From assembly GCF_036347135.1 (NCBI RefSeq), contig NZ_CP108938.1:2790001-2854000 (forward strand): 64,000 nt of DNA, in the 5' to 3' direction. Position 1 is the stretch's first letter. Each line of letters opens with the position of its first letter. Position numbers and translations under genes: made by a program. The notes below the pieces were generated by a model. It did no database searches. It saw only the letters and a list, made by a program, of their open reading frames with translations, and was not told the DNA's origin. Shown in pieces: positions 44,313 through 52,921 of this stretch. This stretch comes from Streptomyces sp. NBC_00775. GTDB taxonomy: Bacteria; Actinomycetota; Actinomycetes; Streptomycetales; Streptomycetaceae.

Positions 44313-45230
44313 CTACAACAGATCGCGCAGGGCCCGGTCTCGGACCATGAGGGCTGCCCGCTTGTCGGGCAGATCGACCTCGGCGGAGAACCGGAAGCCG
44401 GCGCTCAGGAAAGCGGAGACGGAGGGGGTGTTGCGAAGGTCGGGTTCCGCGACGACGCGAGCGCATGAGGGGCGCTTGTCCAGTACGTGGTCTGCGACGG
44501 CTCGGAGCAGGGTGGAGCCGAGGCCTCGCCCACGATGGGCGACACCGCCGATGAGGAGGTGAATTCCGGTGTCGTGCGGTCGGGCGGGGTAGTGGCGAGC
44601 CAGGAGATCGAGATCCGCGCGGTAGATCTCCCAGTAGCTCATCGGGCTGCCATCCAGTACCCCGAGGCAGGGGACGCTGCGTCCGTCGCCGTCGAGCTGG
44701 AGACACAGATGCTCCTCGGCCACGGACTCGGGCCCCGCCAGGTCCCAGAACTCCGCGACGGCAGGGTCGTTCATCCAGCGGGTGATGAGCGGGAGATCAC
44801 GCTCGACCCGCACGGGGACCAGCTGGAAGACGCCCACAGGCGTAAGGGTGGGCCCCCAGCCACCGACGCGGTCGAGCAGGTCGTCGTCGGCCGGGGCGAC
44901 GGCAGAGGTCTCCGCCATGCCCCGACGGTCTCCCGAGGCTTCCCCCGTGACTTCGCGCAGGGCCCGGGCCTGTCCCGTGGTGTCGGCCATGGCCTTTCCC
45001 ATGACGCCGCCTGTGGCGTCACCCGTGGGCCTGCCCTGTGCCCCGGATTCCGCGGCGAAGAGCGCGATGAGCTCGTCGGGGAGGCGCAGGTCAAGGGTGT
45101 CCTCGCTGTCCGTGCTCGCACCGGAGCCCGAACTGGGACCCGAGCAGGTCCCTGTGTCGGTGCCGAGTTCGGCGCCGAGTTCGGTGACGGGGGCGGTACC
45201 GGCGTCGGTGCTCGCATCGGTGGGAGGCAC
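44313..45230 (-). CDS. GNAT acyltransferase, siderophore type (IucB/RhbD-like)
   Basis: A 305-residue protein. The C-terminal about 180 residues are an acetyltransferase of the IucB/AlcB type, with RDLPLITRWMNDPAVAEFWD at the start and the acetyl-CoA loop GGVAHRGRGLGSTLLRAVAD; YWEIYRADLDLLARHYPA is the family active-site region. Such enzymes acylate an N-hydroxylysine or other amine during siderophore assembly. The first about 125 residues are low complexity (Gly/Thr/Asp/Ser-rich, many GT/TG repeats), unusual for the family. The GTG at 45230 follows GAGAGGAG. It sits between two IucA/IucC genes in the same operon. Confidence 0.88.
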   Translation of the reverse strand: MPPTDASTDAGTAPVTELGAELGTDTGTCSGPSSGSGASTDSEDTLDLRLPDELIALFAAESGAQGRPTGDATGGVMGKAMADTTGQARALREVTGEASGDRRGMAETSAVAPADDDLLDRVGGWGPTLTPVGVFQLVPVRVERDLPLITRWMNDPAVAEFWDLAGPESVAEEHLCLQLDGDGRSVPCLGVLDGSPMSYWEIYRADLDLLARHYPARPHDTGIHLLIGGVAHRGRGLGSTLLRAVADHVLDKRPSCARVVAEPDLRNTPSVSAFLSAGFRFSAEVDLPDKRAALMVRDRALRDLL

Positions 45231-45269
45231 GGCGACGCTCCTCTCAGGAGACGGGGTGGGTCATGTTCC

Positions 45270-47246
45270 TCAGGAATGAAGGGGGTTGGAGATGGTGACG
45301 TAGACGGACTGGGTGTCGACGGGACCGACGAGTTCGTCGAGGCCGTGCAGCCGGGTCAGCAGGTTGGCCTTGCAGCGCAGGACGGGCGAGTCGAGCAGGT
45401 GGGCCGGCAGGGATGTGCGCAGCCGGGCCGGGCCGGAAGCCACGTCGCCGAGGAAGCGCCGGAAGGCCGCGAGCAACAGCTCTTCGTCGGCGAGGCGTTG
45501 GGAGCCGAACGCGCCGACGAGGCCGAGCACGTTGTTGATGGCGAGGTAGTAGGCGAAGCGCTCGTCGGTGACCTCGTCGGAGACGAACGTGTCGCTGTGT
45601 TCGCCGATGCCGGGCAGCCGGGCATCGAGTTCCGCGCGCCGTGACTCGCGGAAGTAGTAGCCCTGGTTGTCTCGGTAGCGGCCGCCCTTGGGCCAGCCTT
45701 CGGGGTCCAGCAGGAGCAGGGTGTTCTGCTGGTGTGCCTCCAGAGCGATTCCCGCCTCGCTGTCCAGCCAGAGCACGGGGCGTACGACCTGCTCCAGATA
45801 GCGCAGGAACCACTCGGTGGCCACGGCGCCACGCGGGCGGCCGGTGCGCCCGGCGAGACCGGTGACGATCTCGGTGAGCCGGGACCGCATGAGGGGCCGG
45901 CCCTGTGCCGGGCTCCCTGCGCCGGGTTGGGCGTGCGGCCGGGGCGAGACCAGTCCCGCGACGCAGCACGCGTCGTCCGTCGGGCTGAACGGGTTGTGGC
46001 GGATCATCACGTCGAGCCCGGGCAGGGGGCTGCCGTCCGGACCGTTGACGGCGAGCCAGGCCGGGTCGCGGACGATGTCGAAGCCCGGGTGGGCGGCCTG
46101 CCACTGCTTGAACAGGCCGCTGCGCAGCAGACGGTGGACCTCCACGCCACGGTGGAGTTCCTTGCGGAGGTTCTCACGACGGGAGTTGGTGATGCGCAGG
46201 CCCAGCGACAGCTTCAGCATCGCGGGGGCGCCGGCGCGGTAGACGGTGCGGACCGAGGAGGTGGGGTGCCATGGGGCGCCCTGCGGGCCGAGGTCCTGGA
46301 GCAGCCCGGCGTCCAGCAGGGCCGCGGTCTCGGTACGGTGCCGGACCTCGCGCATCTGCCAGGGGTGCAGCGGCAGGGCGGCAGTGAAACCGTCGGGCAA
46401 CGACAGCCCACCGCCGGCCAGGCGTGCGGTGAGTTGCTCCGCCGAGACGGGACGACCGCGCTCCGTCCACGCTGAGTCGGCTCCGAGCACCGAGGGTGCG
46501 ACCGCCATCCAGTGCAGGGGGAAAGAGCCGCGCAATTCGGGTGAGTACAGCCGGGCTTCGGCTTCGGAGAGGCCCTCTCGGCCCTTCGGTGTGGGGTGCA
46601 GCGGGTGGCCGAGCAGGAGCGCCTGCTCTGCGGCGAGGAAGAGGTCGGGCTCGTCGGCGGGGTGTTCCCTGCGGTCGCGGAGGAACACGGCGGTGCGCCG
46701 GACGGAGTCGGCGACGCGGCCGACGAGGTCGGCGCCGTCACCGGCCGGGCTGTGGAGGGCCCGAGGGTCGACGGTGGCGCCTGCCGGGTCGACGGGGGTG
46801 GCTGCCGATGCGCCGGGAGCCACTTGTCGTGCGATCAATGCCGCCACGGTGACCGCATCGGCGGGCGGCGCCTCGTCAGGGGCGTCGGCGAGGTAGGGAA
46901 GGCCGAAGCGGTGCCAGCCGGTGGCGGACCAGTAGGGGACAGGGATCAGAAGGGTCGTGCCGCTGGCGGAGAGGGGGATGCGGAGGGTGCCGTCGTCGGG
47001 GGCGGGCAGGTTGTTCTCCCGTACCCAGCACCGCAGCAGGTTCTCGACGGCCGCCGCCTGGGCCGCGGTCTGCGTGTCGGGATGCTCCAGCAGATCGGCG
47101 GTGGCGCCGCGCAGCCGCTCGGACTCCCCGGCCCCTTTCTTCTGCCGGGGGACCGATTCGGCCCCCGGCACAAGCGGGGTCTGCGTGCCACGGGCCGCTC
47201 GCTCGTGGATCTGGGGACGGCCGTCGGGTACGGGGGTGGCGTTCAC
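45270..47246 (-). CDS. IucA/IucC-family NIS siderophore synthetase (first copy)
   Basis: A 658-residue synthetase related to the one at 42276. Recognisable parts are GHPLHPTPKGREGLSEAEAR (substrate pocket His residues), PLHPWQMREVRHRTETAALL, PTSSVRTVYRAGAPAMLKLS (ATP-binding Ser-x-Arg-Thr), NSRRENLRKELHRGVEVHRL and ALEAHQQNTLLLLDPEGWPK (the conserved EAHxQN). The last motif and the long C-terminal part are complete. Which of the two synthetases adds the first amide cannot be told. The GTG at 47246 follows AAGGAACTCTC. Confidence 0.93.
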   Translation of the reverse strand: MNATPVPDGRPQIHERAARGTQTPLVPGAESVPRQKKGAGESERLRGATADLLEHPDTQTAAQAAAVENLLRCWVRENNLPAPDDGTLRIPLSASGTTLLIPVPYWSATGWHRFGLPYLADAPDEAPPADAVTVAALIARQVAPGASAATPVDPAGATVDPRALHSPAGDGADLVGRVADSVRRTAVFLRDRREHPADEPDLFLAAEQALLLGHPLHPTPKGREGLSEAEARLYSPELRGSFPLHWMAVAPSVLGADSAWTERGRPVSAEQLTARLAGGGLSLPDGFTAALPLHPWQMREVRHRTETAALLDAGLLQDLGPQGAPWHPTSSVRTVYRAGAPAMLKLSLGLRITNSRRENLRKELHRGVEVHRLLRSGLFKQWQAAHPGFDIVRDPAWLAVNGPDGSPLPGLDVMIRHNPFSPTDDACCVAGLVSPRPHAQPGAGSPAQGRPLMRSRLTEIVTGLAGRTGRPRGAVATEWFLRYLEQVVRPVLWLDSEAGIALEAHQQNTLLLLDPEGWPKGGRYRDNQGYYFRESRRAELDARLPGIGEHSDTFVSDEVTDERFAYYLAINNVLGLVGAFGSQRLADEELLLAAFRRFLGDVASGPARLRTSLPAHLLDSPVLRCKANLLTRLHGLDELVGPVDTQSVYVTISNPLHS

Positions 47247-47386
47247 GAGAGTTCCTTGGGGGCGTTCGGGCTCGTGCGGCGACGAACCGGGACGGTACTG
47301 GCGTGCGCTGGGCCTTTGGCGTTCTTGGTTGATTTCGGGTGGGGGTGGGGGTTCGGGTCGAGATGGCGGGGGTCTGCGCGAGGCGT

Positions 47387-47412
47387 CTGGACTTCAAGGC
47401 TGGACTTCAAGG
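47387..47412. repeat. Tandem 13-bp duplication
   Basis: Two perfect adjacent copies of CTGGACTTCAAGG in non-coding DNA upstream of the first IucA/IucC gene. Confidence 0.85.
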
Positions 47413-47504
47413 AGTGAGGGGCACAGGTCCTGGCGGGGTGGTTCGGGTGGAGCTGGCCTGATCAGGGTGGAGGGGAACAAATAGGCTGAGGCGGTTCGAC
47501 GCTG

Positions 47505-47605
47505 CTCGGGCTGGGCCTGGCCGGTCTGCCTCACCGGTCTGGCTCGTCGGCCTGCCTGGCCGGTCAGGCTCGTCGGTCAGGCTCGTCGGCCTGGCTGGCG
47601 GGCTG
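47505..47605. repeat. Degenerate array of GGTCTGGCTCGTCGG-like words
   Basis: Several overlapping copies of words such as GGCCGGTC, GGTCAGGCTCGTCGG and GGCTCGTCGGCCTG recur at irregular 15-26 base distances. Non-coding; probably slippage-derived. Confidence 0.55.
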
Positions 47606-47722
47606 AGCGATAGTGCGATCCCGCGGCCCCAGCGTCGTACGACGGACGTCGAACCCGTCACGGCGGCCAACACATCGAGACACGACAGCGCCCCCTCAGC
47701 GTTCCCAGGACTACGGCGTCCG

Positions 47723-49297
47723 TCAGCGCCCCAGTCCCGGTCCGTCACCGCGAAGTCCGCCCTCGCCACGGGGCTCGTCAGCGCGGCGAGCCTCGTCGGC
47801 ACCGCGAGGTCTTTCAACACCGCGAGGGGAATCGACACCGCGAGGTCCCTCGCCTCCGCGTGTTCCCTCCCCGCCACGCCCCGAGTCCCCACGCGCCACC
47901 GCCGCCACCGCGTCCGCGAGTCGGTCGAGCACCGCGGTCGCCTGTTCGTCGCTGATGGTCAGCGGGGGCAGGAGGCGCACCACGCTTGAATGGCGGCCGC
48001 CCAGTTCCACGATCAGGCCGCGGCGGAGGCACTCTCTCTGGACGGCGGCGGCGAGTTCGGGGGCGGCGGGGCGAGGGCCGTCGGCAGCGGGATGCGGGGC
48101 AGCCGCCTCGGGGTCGACGAGTTCGACGCCGATCATCAGTCCGCGACCGCGTACGTCGCCGATGCAGGGGAGCTCGTCGGCGAGTTTCCGGAGTTGGGCC
48201 AGAATGTGGGCACCCAGAGTCCCGGCGCGCTCGGCGAGACCGTTTTCGCGGACGTACGCGAGGGTCGCCGTGCCCGCCGCCATCGCGAGCTGGTTGCCGC
48301 GGAACGTGCCCGCGTGGGCGCCGGGTTGCCAGACGTCGAGCTCGTCGCGGTAGACGACGACGGCGAGCGGCAGGCTGCCGCCGATGGCCTTGGACAGGAC
48401 CATCACGTCCGGTGTGATCCCGCTGTGCTCCACCGCCCAGAAGGCGCCGGTGCGGCCCACTCCGGTCTGGACCTCGTCCGCGATCAGGGGGATGGAGCGC
48501 GACGCGGTGATCTCGCGCATCCGGCGCATCCACTCGTCGGGGGCGGGAATCACCCCGCCCTCGCCCTGGACGGGTTCGAGGATCATCCCGGCGGGGCGCG
48601 GTACGCCCGACTTGCTGTCGTCGAGCACCGACTCGGTCCAGCGCGCGGCGAGTTCGGCGCCGCGGTCGCCGCCGACGCCGAATGGGCAGCGGTAGTCCTG
48701 CGGATAGGGCAGGCGCGCGACACGTACCTCGGTCGCGCCGCCGGATGCTTCGAGCGCCCCCGCGGTCATCCCGTGGTAGGCACCGGTGAACGCGAGCATC
48801 CCCGTGCGCCCGGTCGCCGCGCGCACCAGTTTGAACGCGGCCTCGACCGCGTCCGTCCCGGCCGGTCCGCAGAACTGGACCCGCGCGCGGGCGGCGAACT
48901 CGGGCGGCAGCGTGCGGAACAACTCGGTGGTGAAGGCGTCCTTCACGGGCGTGGCGAGGTCGAGGACGTGCAGCGGCGCCCCCGAATCGAGGACCTTTCT
49001 GATCGCTTCCAGGACCACTGGATGGTTGTGTCCGAGGGCCAAAGTCCCGGCGCCCGACAGGCAGTCGAGATAGCGGCGCCCGTCGGCTCCCTCGATCGTC
49101 AGCCCGCGCGCCCGCACGGGAACGATCGGCAGGGCGCGCGCATAGGTGCGCGCCGCCGACTCGCGCGCCGATTGGCGCCGCAGAATCCCCTCGTGCGCCG
49201 CGCGCGCCCCCTCGGACGCTCCCGGACCCCCCTCGCGCGCCCCCTCAGAAACTCCGGGCGCCCCCATCGGCACCACCGCAGACTCGGTCACGGCCAC
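47723..49297 (-). CDS. Class III aminotransferase, diaminobutyrate-2-oxoglutarate type (RhbA-like)
   Basis: A 524-residue PLP enzyme that would make 2,4-diaminobutyrate (or a similar diamine precursor) for the siderophore. The PLP-lysine is in MVLSKAIGGSLPLAVVVY; SGAGTLALGHNHPVVLEAI, FCGPAGTDAVEAAFKLVRA, AYHGMTAGALEASGG and LIADEVQTGVGRTGAFWAVE are the family signature. An N-terminal extension (GAPGVSEGAREGGPGASEGA) and a C-terminal tail of about 50 residues made of short PRG/GRGG-like repeats are not usual. I took the GTG at 49297 (VAVTESAVV), with GGGAGGAC upstream. First gene of the siderophore locus; the next gene is 476 bases downstream. Confidence 0.9.
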   Translation of the reverse strand: MAVTESAVVPMGAPGVSEGAREGGPGASEGARAAHEGILRRQSARESAARTYARALPIVPVRARGLTIEGADGRRYLDCLSGAGTLALGHNHPVVLEAIRKVLDSGAPLHVLDLATPVKDAFTTELFRTLPPEFAARARVQFCGPAGTDAVEAAFKLVRAATGRTGMLAFTGAYHGMTAGALEASGGATEVRVARLPYPQDYRCPFGVGGDRGAELAARWTESVLDDSKSGVPRPAGMILEPVQGEGGVIPAPDEWMRRMREITASRSIPLIADEVQTGVGRTGAFWAVEHSGITPDVMVLSKAIGGSLPLAVVVYRDELDVWQPGAHAGTFRGNQLAMAAGTATLAYVRENGLAERAGTLGAHILAQLRKLADELPCIGDVRGRGLMIGVELVDPEAAAPHPAADGPRPAAPELAAAVQRECLRRGLIVELGGRHSSVVRLLPPLTISDEQATAVLDRLADAVAAVARGDSGRGGEGTRGGEGPRGVDSPRGVERPRGADEARRADEPRGEGGLRGDGPGLGR

Positions 49298-49669
49298 GAC
49301 TACAGGTCCTCCCGCTGTCCAGAGGCGAGTTGGCAGGGGGCTCTGAGCGCAGGCGGCAGGTCCCCCGTACGTACCAACGACGCGGCCCGCGCGGGGAAGC
49401 GGGTGAGTCGAAGATCCTTGCCGAGACGGAACCGTGAGCGATCTCGGCGGGGTCCACAGCCCTCGCCCCACCCTCGACAGCAGCTCACATTCAGGTTCAT
49501 GTTCGTGAACAAAAATCACGTACACGTCTATTGACGCGCTCACGTCACACGCATTTAACTTTCGATGAAAGCGCTTTCCCCACCTGTCACGTTGCCACAC
49601 CCACAACCGCGGCAGAAAGGGGTCGGCCCCACCCCTGTTCAGACGAAACAACCAACCTGGAGGCGAACG
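49298..49669. other. 372-bp divergent promoter region, siderophore locus / pectate lyase
   Basis: It holds the pectate lyase promoter with a LacI-type operator (49531-49578) and, nearer the middle, a 16-bp inverted repeat GTTCATGTTCGTGAAC (49495-49510) that could serve either gene. I searched for an iron box (TTAGGTTAGGCTAACC type) for the siderophore genes and did not see one. Confidence 0.6.
49531..49578 (+). promoter_or_regulatory. Promoter and LacI-type operator of the pectate lyase gene
   Basis: TTGACG (49531-49536) and TTAACT (49555-49560), 18 bases apart, form a plausible vegetative promoter. The perfect palindrome GAAAGCGCTTTC (49567-49578) lies at the expected transcription start and is the typical core of LacI/GalR-family operators. 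It suggests repression until a pectin-derived sugar is present. No LacI gene is in the window. Confidence 0.75.
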
Positions 49670-51238
49670 ATGCAACTGAGACCAGTCATCGCGTCCGTCG
49701 GCCTGTTAGCCGGCGCGCTCATCGCACTGTCCGGCAACACGGCGCAGGCCGCGTCCACCCGTTACGAGGCCGAGAGCTCCCCGGCGGTCTGTACCGGCAC
49801 CCTCGACTCCGACTGGGCCGGCTACTCCGGCAGCGGGTTCTGCAACGGCACCAACGCGGTCGGCGCGTACGCGCAGTTCACCGTGAACGCCGCCAGCGCG
49901 GGCACGGCGACACTGAACGTCGGCTTCGCCAACGGAACCACCAGTGCACGGCCCGCGGACATCATCGTGAACGGCTCGACGGCCACGTCGGCGTCGTTCG
50001 AGGGCACTGGCGCCTGGTCTACGTGGACGACCAAAACGCTCACGGTCCCGGTGGCCGCGGGCAGCAACACCATCCGGCTCAACCCGACCGGCTCAGCCGG
50101 ACTGCCGAACGTCGACTACCTCGACGCCGAGGTGTCCGGGACGGCGGCGGGCACCGTGCTGTACGTGTCCCCGAGCGGCACCGACAGCGCGGCCGGAACG
50201 GAGTCGGCCCCGACGACGCTCACCTCGGCGATCAGCCGCATCACTTCCGGCGGCACGATCTACCTGCGGGGCGGGACGTACGGCTACTCGTCCACGGTCA
50301 CCGTCCCGGCCGGCACCGACGGCACCTCCAGCGCCCGCACCACCCTGTCCGCCTACCCGGGCGAGACCCCGGTGCTGAACTTCTCGGCGCAGAGCGAGAG
50401 TTCGTCGAACCGCGGGCTCCAGCTGAACGCCTCGTACTGGCACGTCTACGGCATCGTCGTCGAGCACGCCGGTGACAACGGGATCTACGTCGGCGGCAGC
50501 AACAACGTCATCGAGCGCACGGTGACCCGCTACAACCGCGACACGGGGCTGCAGCTCGGCCGGATCTCCTCCAGCACCCCCAGCTCCCAGTGGCCGTCCA
50601 ACAACCTGATCGTGAGCGCCGAGTCGCACGACAACGCCGACTCCGACGGCGAGGACGCCGACGGCTTCGCCGCGAAGCTCACCACCGGCACCGGGAACGT
50701 CTTCCGGTACGACGTCTCCCACAACAACATCGACGACGGCTGGGACCTCTACACCAAGACCGACACGGGTGCCATCGGCCCGGTGACCATCGAGTACTCC
50801 CTGTCCTACAACAACGGCACGCTCTCCGACGGCACCGTGAACTCCAACGGCGACCGCAACGGCTACAAGCTCGGCGGCGACGACATCGCGGTCAACCACG
50901 TCGTCCAGCACAGCATCGCCTACGGCAACGGCCATCACGGGTTCACCTACAACAGCAACCCCGGCACGATGACCATCTCGAACAACGCCAGCATCGACAA
51001 CGCGGAGCGCAACTTCTCGTTCGACGCCGGCACTTCGGTGTTCCGGACCAACACCTCGTGCCGGTTCAGCGTCAGCGGCTCGAACGACAAGACCATCGGT
51101 GACGCCGACAGCTCGAACCAGTTCTGGACCGGCTCGAACGGGTCCCGCTGCTCCTCGTACTCCGGCGCCCTGGGCTGGTCCTACGCCTCGGACGGCCACC
51201 TCGCCGTCACATTCGGCGGCACCGTGGTGACGCCGTAA
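49670..51238 (+). CDS. Secreted polysaccharide lyase (PL9 pectate-lyase-like) with CBM35-type domain
   Basis: A 522-residue secreted enzyme. The signal peptide (MQLRPVIASVGLLAGALIAL, cleavage near AQA-A) is followed by a carbohydrate-binding module (TRYEAESSPAVCTGTLDSDW to NVDYLDAEVSG, CBM35/6 fold) and a right-handed beta-helix. LYVSPSGTDSAAGTESAPTT and GGTIYLRGGTYGYSSTVTV open the PL9-like domain; NADSDGEDADGFAAKLTTGT carries the calcium-binding Asp cluster, and NGYKLGGDD the probable catalytic Lys. It should cleave polygalacturonate by beta-elimination outside the cell. The ATG at 49670 follows TGGAGGCG. A LacI-type operator lies upstream and a 13-bp stem terminator downstream. Confidence 0.9.
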   Translation: MQLRPVIASVGLLAGALIALSGNTAQAASTRYEAESSPAVCTGTLDSDWAGYSGSGFCNGTNAVGAYAQFTVNAASAGTATLNVGFANGTTSARPADIIVNGSTATSASFEGTGAWSTWTTKTLTVPVAAGSNTIRLNPTGSAGLPNVDYLDAEVSGTAAGTVLYVSPSGTDSAAGTESAPTTLTSAISRITSGGTIYLRGGTYGYSSTVTVPAGTDGTSSARTTLSAYPGETPVLNFSAQSESSSNRGLQLNASYWHVYGIVVEHAGDNGIYVGGSNNVIERTVTRYNRDTGLQLGRISSSTPSSQWPSNNLIVSAESHDNADSDGEDADGFAAKLTTGTGNVFRYDVSHNNIDDGWDLYTKTDTGAIGPVTIEYSLSYNNGTLSDGTVNSNGDRNGYKLGGDDIAVNHVVQHSIAYGNGHHGFTYNSNPGTMTISNNASIDNAERNFSFDAGTSVFRTNTSCRFSVSGSNDKTIGDADSSNQFWTGSNGSRCSSYSGALGWSYASDGHLAVTFGGTVVTP

Positions 51239-51282
51239 CCGGCTCGGCCCCGTCGAGCGTGCCGGGGCCGGTGATGCCCCTG

Positions 51283-51315
51283 ACCGGCCCGTCCGCCTCA
51301 CCCGGACGGGCCGGT
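51283..51315 (+). terminator. Terminator of the pectate lyase gene
   Basis: ACCGGCCCGTCCG (51283-51295) and its exact complement (51303-51315) form a 13-bp stem with a 7-base loop, 45 bases behind the stop codon. Confidence 0.85.
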
Positions 51316-51428
51316 CCGCTGTTCCCGCCCTACGCGTCCGCAACTGGACGCAGGTGGTGAGACAGCCCGTAGCGAAACCGTTGCCGTTCCGGCAGATGTC
51401 CCCCACAGCGACCGCATAGTCTTTGGTG

Positions 51429-51464
51429 CCGTTCAGCCGTGCCGAACGAACCGTTCAGCCGTGC
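51429..51464 (+). promoter_or_regulatory. Perfect 14-bp direct repeats upstream of the first lipoprotein protease
   Basis: CCGTTCAGCCGTGC occurs at 51429-51442 and 51451-51464, a spacing of 22 bp (two helical turns), ending 38 bases before the start codon. GAACG-AAC-CGTTC (51444-51456) also forms an inverted repeat across them. This arrangement fits an activator binding site on one face of the DNA, though it may also be in the leader. Confidence 0.6.
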
Positions 51465-51501
51465 AGCGCTCAGTTCCCATACGCTCAGGGGGAGTTACAC
51501 C

Positions 51502-52731
51502 ATGCGATCGATACGCCCGCCCTTCGCCGCTCGTCGAGGGAGGAGCGCGCGCCGCAGAACCTCCCCCGTGCTGGCCGCCGTCGGCCTCACCGCGGCGCTG
51601 GCGCTGACGGCCACCGCCTGCAACTCGGGCGACGACAAGGCGAGCGGCGGTTCCACCGCGTCCGCCACCCAGAGCGGCGACGACAAGATCAAGATCCCGG
51701 ACGACATCAAGAACAAGCTCAAGCAGCACGGGATCGACATCGACAAGTGGAAGAAAGGCGCCTGGAAGAACTGGAACAAGGACGACTGGCTGCGCGAGGC
51801 CGACGACTACATCAACCCGATCATCAAGGGGCTGTGGGACCCGGACCGGATGCGCGGCGCCGACGACCCGGACAAGAACAACGGGGTCGACGACAGCGAC
51901 CTCTCCGGTGACCAGGGCGTCACGGACCCGACTCCGGCCGCCGTGACCGCGCAGGCCGTGAAGACCGCGTACCACGCCAACGCGCCCGAGGCGGGCAAGG
52001 TGTTCTTCGACTCCCCCGAGGGCACGATGGTCTGCTCGGCGACGGTGGTCGAGGACCCGGCGCATCCGGGCAAGTCCAACCTCGTGTGGACCGCGGGCCA
52101 CTGTGTCCACGCCGGCAAGAAGGGCGGCTGGTACCGCAACATCGCCTTCGTGCCGTCGTACAACGATTCCGGCGAGACGGCTGCCCAGCTGGAGAAGGCC
52201 GCCCGGACGGAGGTCGCTCCGTACGGTGTCTGGTGGAGCGACTGGGCGCAGACCTCGGACCAGTGGATCGAGCAGGGCGGTTCCACGGGCGGCCAGGGAG
52301 CCTCGTACGACTTCGCCGTACTGCATGTGACTCCGGAGAAGGGCAGTGGCGGCAAGTCCCTTGAGGAGACGGTCGGTTCGGCGCTTCCGGTGAACTTCTC
52401 GGCTCCGGCCGTGCCGAAGGTGTCGAGCATCACGGCGACGGGTTACCCGGCGGCGGCACCGTTCGACGGCCAGAAGCTGTACCAGTGCACGGACAAGCCG
52501 GGACGGTTGTCCGTCGCGCAGTCCGACCCGACGATGTACCGGATCGGGTGCACGATGACCGGTGGTTCGTCCGGCGGCGGCTGGGTGGCCACGGGTTCGG
52601 ACGGCAAGCCCGCGCTGGTGTCCAACACCTCGATCGGACCGGTCAAGTCCGGTTGGCTGGCGGGTCCGCGGCTGGGCGATGTGGCCAAGGGTGTGTACGA
52701 CTCGGTGAGCGGGAAGTTCGCCGGGCAGTGA
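51502..52731 (+). CDS. Lipoprotein serine peptidase, trypsin-like fold (first of tandem pair)
   Basis: A 409-residue secreted lipoprotein. A long basic signal peptide ends in the lipobox TATAC; a charged segment of about 110 residues follows (GDDKIKIPDDIKNKLKQHGI; WKKGAWKNWNKDDW), then a chymotrypsin-fold peptidase of the V8/S1B-like type. The triad is His in LVWTAGHCVHAG, Asp in ASYDFAVLHV and Ser in MTGGSSGGGWVA. Two Cys pairs are likely (MVCSAT with AGHC; YQC with IGC). The N-terminal segment may be an inhibitory propeptide. The ATG at 51502 follows GGGGGAG. A close paralogue lies directly downstream, and the direct repeats are upstream. Confidence 0.88.
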   Translation: MRSIRPPFAARRGRSARRRTSPVLAAVGLTAALALTATACNSGDDKASGGSTASATQSGDDKIKIPDDIKNKLKQHGIDIDKWKKGAWKNWNKDDWLREADDYINPIIKGLWDPDRMRGADDPDKNNGVDDSDLSGDQGVTDPTPAAVTAQAVKTAYHANAPEAGKVFFDSPEGTMVCSATVVEDPAHPGKSNLVWTAGHCVHAGKKGGWYRNIAFVPSYNDSGETAAQLEKAARTEVAPYGVWWSDWAQTSDQWIEQGGSTGGQGASYDFAVLHVTPEKGSGGKSLEETVGSALPVNFSAPAVPKVSSITATGYPAAAPFDGQKLYQCTDKPGRLSVAQSDPTMYRIGCTMTGGSSGGGWVATGSDGKPALVSNTSIGPVKSGWLAGPRLGDVAKGVYDSVSGKFAGQ

Positions 52732-52760
52732 CGCGCAGGACGTAACAGGGATCGGACAGA

Positions 52761-52804
52761 CGGCGGTGGGCCCGCTCACGGGCACCTTCGACGGCCCACC
52801 GCCG
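52761..52804 (+). terminator. Terminator between the two protease genes
   Basis: CGGCGGTGGGCC (52761-52772) and GGCCCACCGCCG (52793-52804) form a perfect 12-bp stem with a 20-base loop, so the two paralogues are probably separate transcripts. Confidence 0.75.
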
Positions 52805-52921
52805 TTCGTCCCCAACTGCACGGACATGGTGGGGGTGTCGCGTTCGAGCGGGGTTCCGCGGCGGGCCCGCCTTCGCCCGACGAGCACATGACACAACGGC
52901 ACCATCGGGGGTTTCAACACC

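Larger units (their letters stand above)
47247..47722. other. 476-bp gap inside the siderophore locus with short repeats
   Basis: It lies between the aminotransferase stop and the first IucA/IucC start. It holds a tandem 13-bp duplication, CTGGACTTCAAGG (47387-47399 and 47400-47412), and an array of related GGTC(A/T)GGCTCGTCGG-like words between about 47505 and 47605. No accepted gene. The length suggests that the genes behind it may have their own promoter. Confidence 0.6.

Noticed and set aside
49298..49669. Iron box (DmdR/IdeR type) for the siderophore genes
   Set aside because: I searched for TTAGGTTAGGCTAACC-like sequence in this gap and in the gaps before each siderophore gene and saw no convincing match.
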